Of a stretch of 64,000 bases of DNA, positions 59,504-64,000 are shown in pieces. The stretch is from TMED14 sp963925545 (GTDB lineage Bacteria > Bacteroidota > Bacteroidia > Flavobacteriales > Schleiferiaceae), in contig CAWUSA010000005.1 of the NCBI GenBank assembly GCA_963925545.1, forward strand, positions 1-64,000, in the 5' to 3' direction. The notes beneath the pieces are model-generated. The model was not told the DNA's origin and did no database searches. It saw only the letters and a program-made list of their open reading frames with translations. The position numbers and the translations under genes were made by a program. Position 1 is the first letter of the stretch; the number at the start of each line of letters is the position of its first letter.

Positions 59504-61039
59504 ATGACACAAAGTAACGTCCGCGTTCGGTTTGCGCCAAGCCCCACAGGTCCTCTCCATATAGGGGGGGTGCGCACAGCGCTCTACAATTACCTCTTTG
59601 CCAAGCAGCATGGAGGTAGCTTCATTCTTCGCGTTGAAGACACCGATCAGACACGCTTTGTGCCTGGCGCAGAGGCCTACATTGTTGAGGCATTGAATTG
59701 GTGTGGCATTGCGCCTGATGAAGGCGTTGGTTCTGGTTTACCTGATGGCGGGCCTCATGCGCCCTACCGGCAGTCTGAGCGCAAGCCGATGTACCGCGCT
59801 TACGCCGATCAGCTCCTTGAATCAGGCCATGCCTACATAGCTTTTGATAGCCAAGAAGAGCTAACGGCTGTTCGTGAGCGCGCAAAGTCTGTTGGCAAAG
59901 CCAATTTCCAATACAACAGCATCACCCGGACCACCCTTCGCAACAGCTTAACCCTTTCTGAAGATGAGGTTCAGCGACTGCTTGATGCGGGCGAACCTTA
60001 TGTTATTCGCATGAAAATTCCCCGCAACGTGGAGGTGAAGTTTGAAGACATGGTGCGCGGCTGGGTTCGTGTTGACAGCGCTCACATTGATGACAAGGTT
60101 TTACTCAAAGGCGATGGCATGCCAACCTACCATTTGGCTAATATTGTAGATGACCACTTGATGGGCATCACTCACGTGATTCGCGGTGAGGAGTGGTTGC
60201 CTTCTGCCCCACTTCATGTCTTATTGTACGAGTGCTTTGGCTGGCAGGCACCCGCCTTTGCTCACTTGTCTTTGTTGCTTCGTCCTGACGGGAATGGTAA
60301 GCTATCCAAGCGAGATGGGGACCGCCTTGGCTTCCCTGTGTTCCCCATCAACTGGGTCAACCCCAGCAACGGAGAGACAGCAAGCGGCTACCGTGAGCTT
60401 GGTTTTTTACCGCAAGGATTTATCAACATGTTGGCTTTTTTAGGTTGGAACCCCGGCAACAATGAAGAGATTTTTTCCTTGGATTCTTTGGTTGAGCAAT
60501 TCAACCTAAGCAAGGTCCATAAGGCTGGCGCTCGCTTCGATTTCGCCAAGGCTCGGTGGTTCAATCAGCAGCATTTACGTGCGCTGGAGCCCTCTGTGCT
60601 TCGCGAACTCTTGATGGATGAGGCGGCTAATCGGGGCTTCTCTATAGCCACCCCGGCAATGGCTGATTCCTTAATTGAATTGTTCATGGAACGCGCTGAA
60701 TTCATTAGCGATATTTTAGACGCGTCCACCAGTATTTTCGAAACACCCACAACCTATGAAGAGAAAATGGTGGCAAAAAAATGGACACCTGACGCCGCCG
60801 GATATGTGCGTGGACTGAAGGCTTTATTTGCTGAAACCAACTACAGCGCGGAATCTTTGGAGGCCTCATTTAAAGCTTATTTAGCCTCCCATGAGTTAGG
60901 GTTTGGACAGGTTGGGCCAGTGTTGAGGTTGGCAATCGCCGGCGTCACTAAGGGACCTTCCATCTTCGCTGTTATGGCCCTTTTGGGGCAGTCTACATCA
61001 GAGTCCCGCATGGACGCTTCCATACAAACTTTAGGCTAA
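59504..61039 (+). CDS. gltX: Glutamyl-tRNA synthetase
   Basis: Class I synthetase, 511 residues. The HIGH motif is in VRVRFAPSPTGPLHIGGVRT and the KMSKS equivalent is KLSKRDGDRLG (about residue 270). It charges tRNA-Glu, and because GatA is present may also charge tRNA-Gln for later amidation. The second ATG at 59504 matches the family N-terminus; 59492 is an alternative. folB follows after 13 bases, then the Cys tRNA. Confidence 0.95.
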   Translation: MTQSNVRVRFAPSPTGPLHIGGVRTALYNYLFAKQHGGSFILRVEDTDQTRFVPGAEAYIVEALNWCGIAPDEGVGSGLPDGGPHAPYRQSERKPMYRAYADQLLESGHAYIAFDSQEELTAVRERAKSVGKANFQYNSITRTTLRNSLTLSEDEVQRLLDAGEPYVIRMKIPRNVEVKFEDMVRGWVRVDSAHIDDKVLLKGDGMPTYHLANIVDDHLMGITHVIRGEEWLPSAPLHVLLYECFGWQAPAFAHLSLLLRPDGNGKLSKRDGDRLGFPVFPINWVNPSNGETASGYRELGFLPQGFINMLAFLGWNPGNNEEIFSLDSLVEQFNLSKVHKAGARFDFAKARWFNQQHLRALEPSVLRELLMDEAANRGFSIATPAMADSLIELFMERAEFISDILDASTSIFETPTTYEEKMVAKKWTPDAAGYVRGLKALFAETNYSAESLEASFKAYLASHELGFGQVGPVLRLAIAGVTKGPSIFAVMALLGQSTSESRMDASIQTLG

Positions 61040-61052
61040 GCCCGTTACCATC

Positions 61053-61442
61053 ATGCGCTCAAACGAAGACTTTTCTGACAGCAGCCTGCAACAGGTCGAT
61101 GTGGTCGATCAGCGTGAATACGCTTACCACGGATGCATGGACGAGGAGGCTATTATTGGTTCTGACTACCTGATCAACTGCTCCGTGTGGGCGGATTTGC
61201 TGCCCAGCGCCCAGAGCGATGCCCTGGCTGACACCGTTGACTACGTCGCCATTCGCGTTATTATCACTGAGGAAATGGCAATTAGGTCGGCCCTGCTGGA
61301 AACGGTAGTTCAAAGAATCTGTCAAAGAATATTTACGGATTTACCTCAGGCTCAGCGTTGTAGCGTTAAATGTTGCAAATTGAACCCACCAATTGATGGC
61401 GATGTGGCGGCTGTGTGTGTTCGCTTCACGTCGATGCGTTAA
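61053..61442 (+). CDS. folB: Dihydroneopterin aldolase
   Basis: A 129-residue FolB for folate synthesis. Family motifs YAYHGCMDEEAIIGSDYLINC near the N-terminus (catalytic Tyr/His/Glu) and the tail KLNPPIDGDVAAVCVRF, with the pterin-binding Glu and the Lys-Pro-Pro turn, are seen. VDYVAIRVIITEEMAIRSALLE holds the second active-site segment. The gltX-folB order is common in Bacteroidota as I recall. Confidence 0.92.
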   Translation: MRSNEDFSDSSLQQVDVVDQREYAYHGCMDEEAIIGSDYLINCSVWADLLPSAQSDALADTVDYVAIRVIITEEMAIRSALLETVVQRICQRIFTDLPQAQRCSVKCCKLNPPIDGDVAAVCVRFTSMR

Positions 61443-61459
61443 ATTTGTGCCTCAGAAAG

Positions 61460-61530
61460 GGTCTCGTGGCCGAGTGGTTAGGTAGGGCTCTGCAAAAGCT
61501 CGTACAGCGGTTCGAATCCGCTCGAGACCT
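61460..61530 (+). tRNA. tRNA-Cys (anticodon GCA)
   Basis: The acceptor stem GGTCTCG (61460-61466) pairs with CGAGACC (61523-61529). The anticodon stem GGGCT/AGCTC encloses CTGCAAA, giving anticodon GCA, tRNA-Cys. The T arm AGCGG-TTCGAAT-CCGCT is perfect. The D arm is short. No CCA is encoded. A terminator follows at 61549. Confidence 0.92.
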
Positions 61531-61548
61531 CACTAGTTAGTGACTAAG

Positions 61549-61580
61549 CGGTCAGCAATTAATTTGTTGACCGTTTTTTT
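61549..61580 (+). terminator. Intrinsic terminator after tRNA-Cys
   Basis: CGGTCAGCAA (61549-61558) pairs with TTGTTGACCG (61564-61573) around a five-base TTAAT loop, ten base pairs with one G-U, followed by seven T (61574-61580). It ends the gltX-folB-tRNA unit. Confidence 0.9.
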
Positions 61581-61581
61581 A

Positions 61582-61589
61582 TAGCTTCG
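61582..61589 (+). promoter_or_regulatory. -7-like box of the DUF2461 gene
   Basis: TAGCTTCG, 7 of 8 to TAnnTTTG, followed by GCAA and the ATG at 61594. It begins right after the terminator T-run. Confidence 0.4.
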
Positions 61590-61593
61590 GCAA

Positions 61594-62265
61594 ATGAACA
61601 GCATCAATCCTCAGGTTTTCGAGTTTTTCAACCGTCTCAGCGAGAACAATAATCGAGAGTGGTTTGAGCAACACAAGCCAGAATTCAAAAATCTTGAATT
61701 GGGGGTAAAGGAATTTGGTAGCCATCTTTTTGATCAAATTAGTGCCCACGACTCTTTGGAGCGATGGAAGCTTATGCGAATCTATAGGGACGTCCGTTTT
61801 TCGAAGAACAAGACGCCTTATAAGACGAATTTTGGAATAAGCTTTCGCCGTACCCAGCCCAGCTCACGAGGTAGCTATTACCTACATATCTCTCCTGAGG
61901 ATTGTTTTTTAGCGTGCGGGTTTTGGGGGCCTGAACCCGCTGATCTGTTACGCATCCGTAAAGAGCTAGCGGTATCAGCTGATGAGTTTAGGGAGATTCT
62001 TAATCGACCGTCATTTAGGGATACTTGGGGAGACCTTGTGGGCGAGGAATTAAAATCAGCACCAAGGGGCTTTGATAAGCAGCACCCCGCGATTGACTTG
62101 ATTCGAAAGAAGCAGTTCCTGTTTCTTGTTCGTTTTAGCGATCAGGAAATCACGGAAGATGATTTTTCAAGCCGCGTCAACCTCGCGCTAAAAGATGTTC
62201 GTCCATTTGTGGATTTTATGTCAGACGTATTAACAACCGACTTAAACGGAGAGCCCTTGATTTAG
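61594..62265 (+). CDS. DUF2461 family protein
   Basis: A 223-residue protein of the DUF2461/TIGR02453 family (conserved hypothetical). The family opening FFNRLSENNNREWFEQHKPEF and the central RIYRDVRFSKNKTPYKTNFGISF and YYLHISPEDCFLACGFWGPEP are present. No function is known. It is the last gene of average-GC sequence before the low-GC end and has its own leaderless-type promoter box. Confidence 0.88.
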   Translation: MNSINPQVFEFFNRLSENNNREWFEQHKPEFKNLELGVKEFGSHLFDQISAHDSLERWKLMRIYRDVRFSKNKTPYKTNFGISFRRTQPSSRGSYYLHISPEDCFLACGFWGPEPADLLRIRKELAVSADEFREILNRPSFRDTWGDLVGEELKSAPRGFDKQHPAIDLIRKKQFLFLVRFSDQEITEDDFSSRVNLALKDVRPFVDFMSDVLTTDLNGEPLI

Positions 62266-62316
62266 CGGGTGACTTTTAAACTAAACGCGGTGAGTAATTA
62301 AAAACCTTATTAAGAA

Positions 62317-62892
62317 TTGAAGGATTTAATCAATAAAATAAAAAGCAGCCTACACCTAAGCCAAGAGGCGGAAGCGTTTCTTTATTCCATATCGAAAGAA
62401 AAAACACTTTCCAAAGGAGAGGTGTTAATTAGCCAAGGGCAGGCTGTAAGGAAAACATTCTTTGTTACAGAGGGCTGCCTGAGGTCTTACTGTGTTGATA
62501 AAAACGGAAGAGAGCACACCCTGCTCTTCGCAATCAAGGGTTGGTGGATTAGCGACTATATAGCTGTTCATACTGATGAGCTCGCAACACTTACTGTGGA
62601 GTGTCTTGCTAAATCGAAGGTTGTTGAATTTAACGCCAAAGAACTGGATGGCATTCATGCACGTTTCCCAGAGTTCGAGTCTTATCAAAGACACAACTTA
62701 GAGCGTCACGTAGTTAGTTTGCACAGACGCATCTTGAGCCAACTACAATTAAGCGCTTCCGAGAGGTATGATTTGTTTTTAACTCAATATCCCGACATAG
62801 AGCAGCATACTCGAAATTTTCATATCGCCTCTTATTTAGGCATCACCCAACAAAGCTTGAGCCGCATTAGGGTAGAAAAAGTAAAAACATAA
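62317..62892 (+). CDS. Crp/Fnr family transcriptional regulator
   Basis: A 191-residue regulator with an N-terminal cyclic-nucleotide-binding-like beta barrel (LSKGEVLISQGQAVRKTFFVTEG, LFAIKGWWISDY) and a C-terminal helix-turn-helix (FHIASYLGITQQSLSRIRVEK). No Fnr cysteine cluster. It starts with TTG (62317) because no ATG fits; the family N-terminus matches. It faces the oxidoreductase gene 84 bases downstream, which has an inverted repeat in its leader, so it may regulate it. GC is lower than in the main window. Confidence 0.85.
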   Translation: MKDLINKIKSSLHLSQEAEAFLYSISKEKTLSKGEVLISQGQAVRKTFFVTEGCLRSYCVDKNGREHTLLFAIKGWWISDYIAVHTDELATLTVECLAKSKVVEFNAKELDGIHARFPEFESYQRHNLERHVVSLHRRILSQLQLSASERYDLFLTQYPDIEQHTRNFHIASYLGITQQSLSRIRVEKVKT

Positions 62893-62933
62893 TTTTCTTA
62901 CCATAGGGTGATTTTTCCCTGGATTGCTCACGC

Positions 62934-62971
62934 TACTCTTGTATCGAGTTATTAAATAAAGAAATCGATAC
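62934..62971 (+). promoter_or_regulatory. Promoter box and inverted repeat before the oxidoreductase gene
   Basis: TACTCTTG (62934-62941) is 7 of 8 to TAnnTTTG. GTATCGA (62941-62947) and TCGATAC (62965-62971) are perfect inverted arms 17 bases apart covering the leader up to five bases before the ATG at 62976. This is a candidate operator, possibly for the adjacent Crp-like protein, or an RNA stem hiding the start. Confidence 0.4.
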
Positions 62972-62975
62972 AGAT

Positions 62976-63959
62976 ATGAAGGCATTACAAACAATAAAAT
63001 ACGGTGAGATAAAAGACAGTGTAGCCTTTAATGAGGTTGGCAAACCGGCGGTTACGGCAAATGATGTGCTTATTGAGGTTAGGGCTGCAGCCATTAACCC
63101 CATCGACAAGAGTATTATCCTTGGAAACCTTCAGGCCCTGCTTCCTCTACCAACACCTTTCACTTCTGCCTATGATGTAAGTGGCGTTGTAGTTGAAAAA
63201 GGAAATGATGTAGGTGGTTTTGAAATTGGAGACTTAGTGTATTCACGGGTTCCTCAAGAGCAAATGGGCACGCTGGCTGAATTCGTTGCTGTAAATAGCG
63301 CTGCAGTCTCAAAAAAACCTGGCAACATTTCTTTCGAAGAAGCGGCAAGCTTACCATTGGCGGGGCTAACGGCATTGCAGTCTTTGGAATACGCCGGCAT
63401 AAAAAAGAACGATAAGGTTCTTATTCATGCTGGCTCTGGTGGTGTTGGAAGTTTCGCTATTCAGTATGCTAAAGCAAAAGGCGCTTACGTTTACACCACC
63501 ACCAGCACAAGTAATGTAGGGTGGGTTAAAGAGTTAGGCGCAGACAGGGTGATTGATTATAAAACAGAGGACTACAAAAGCATAGCTAAAGATCTAGATA
63601 TTGTGTTTGATACGCTTGGTCAAAAGTATTCTCTCGAATCTTTTGAGGTGGTTAAGCCGGGAGGAATGGTAGTTAGTGTTGTGGGCCCTTTGGATGAAGC
63701 GACTGCTAAAATGTTCGGTATGATGGATTATAAATTGCCAGAAGAATTAGCTAACGCAAGCAGTGACAGGGGTGCTGTTTACAAATTCATTTTCATGCAC
63801 CCTAATGGCGCACATTTAAATGAAATTAAATCAATGGTTGAGGATGAAGAAATTAAGCCGATCATCGACAAGGTGTATCCATTCTCTGAGAGCATTGAGG
63901 CGCTTATTCACCTTGCGTCAGGAAGGGCAAAAGGAAAAATTGTAGTAAAAATCAGTTAA
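62976..63959 (+). CDS. NADP-dependent quinone oxidoreductase-like protein (MDR family)
   Basis: A 327-residue zinc-free medium-chain dehydrogenase/reductase, like QOR or AcuI. The N-terminal GroES-like part is followed by the cofactor site ALIHAGSGGVGSFAIQ-type (here VLIHAGSGGVGSFAIQYAK). AAINPIDKSIILG and SLPLAGLTALQSLEYAGI are typical of the QOR group. No zinc-ligand cysteines are seen. It would reduce quinones or enones with NADPH. The last 41 bases of the window (63960-64000) hold no complete gene. GC is near 35-40% here. Confidence 0.88.
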   Translation: MKALQTIKYGEIKDSVAFNEVGKPAVTANDVLIEVRAAAINPIDKSIILGNLQALLPLPTPFTSAYDVSGVVVEKGNDVGGFEIGDLVYSRVPQEQMGTLAEFVAVNSAAVSKKPGNISFEEAASLPLAGLTALQSLEYAGIKKNDKVLIHAGSGGVGSFAIQYAKAKGAYVYTTTSTSNVGWVKELGADRVIDYKTEDYKSIAKDLDIVFDTLGQKYSLESFEVVKPGGMVVSVVGPLDEATAKMFGMMDYKLPEELANASSDRGAVYKFIFMHPNGAHLNEIKSMVEDEEIKPIIDKVYPFSESIEALIHLASGRAKGKIVVKIS

Positions 63960-64000
63960 GTCTTGTTCTAATAAAAACATAAAAATTAAAATCATGATGA

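Overview
The window is a compact chromosomal segment of a member of Bacteroidota, most likely a Flavobacteriales-type marine bacterium. The evidence is a T9SS type A sorting domain protein, PorZ- and GldH-like proteins, Bacteroidota-restricted lipoprotein families (DUF4292, DUF4837), a eukaryote-like IleS, a fused E1 alpha/beta 2-oxoacid dehydrogenase, and promoter elements resembling the Bacteroidota -7 box TAnnTTTG. Sampled lines suggest roughly 50-60% GC over most of the window, falling to about 35-43% in the last 1.7 kb. There are no rRNAs, CRISPR arrays, prophages or insertion sequences. One tRNA (Cys) is present.

Layout. 1-5646 (+): end of acetyl-CoA synthetase, a sugar-nucleotidyltransferase, then a tightly overlapping run of TPR protein, DUF4292 lipoprotein and EnvC-like LytM protein. 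5639-6820 (-): glycosyltransferase. 6975-18360 (+): a structured leader followed by ridA-ileS, then a DksA-like regulator, lspA, an M28 peptidase, gpsA, tatA, gatA, a lytic transglycosylase and a DUF4837 lipoprotein, mostly coupled by 4-base start/stop overlaps. 18391-21413 (-): recO and porZ. 21441-28377 (+): gldH, a class A PBP, the two SCOT subunits, a DUF819 membrane protein and an M28 peptidase. 28374-41188 (-): E1 fusion, enoyl-CoA hydratase, paaZ, prolyl oligopeptidase and a 1804-residue secreted T9SS protein. 41311-48532 (-): the phenylacetate operon paaABCD-paaG-paaH-orf170-paaI-paaJ-paaY, with paaE diverging from it at 48646. 49808-54712: an ElaA-like acetyltransferase (-), then phosphoglucose/phosphomannose isomerase, lipB, a beta-lactamase-fold hydrolase and a tandem ABC ATPase (+). 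54834-59444 (-): an acetyltransferase, a Smr-less MutS2, a metal-binding lipoprotein and lysS. 59504-62265 (+): gltX, folB, tRNA-Cys with a strong terminator, and DUF2461. 62317-63959 (+): a low-GC pair, a Crp-like regulator and a quinone-oxidoreductase-like enzyme.

How the genes work together. The paa genes encode nearly all of the aerobic phenylacetyl-CoA route: epoxidase PaaABCE with PaaD, isomerase PaaG, ring hydrolase/aldehyde dehydrogenase PaaZ, thiolase PaaJ, dehydrogenase PaaH, a hydratase and the thioesterases PaaI and PaaY. No PaaK ligase is seen. The acetyl-CoA and succinyl-CoA produced would meet the SCOT and acetyl-CoA synthetase genes. The envelope genes (EnvC-like, transglycosylase, PBP1A, LspA, lipoproteins) and the T9SS/gliding genes (porZ, gldH) are interleaved with core genes.

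The most unusual signals are in the non-coding DNA. A recurring -7-like box lies only 4-5 bases upstream of many operon-leading start codons, which implies leaderless mRNAs. Two consecutive near-perfect hairpins, paired with G-U wobbles, sit in the ridA-ileS leader. An inverted repeat abuts the paaE promoter box. Inside the coding DNA, the large T9SS gene contains a 1.1-kb tandem duplication that is still recognisable at nucleotide level. No clear previously undescribed gene system was found; the best unknown gene is the acidic 170-residue protein inside the paa operon.
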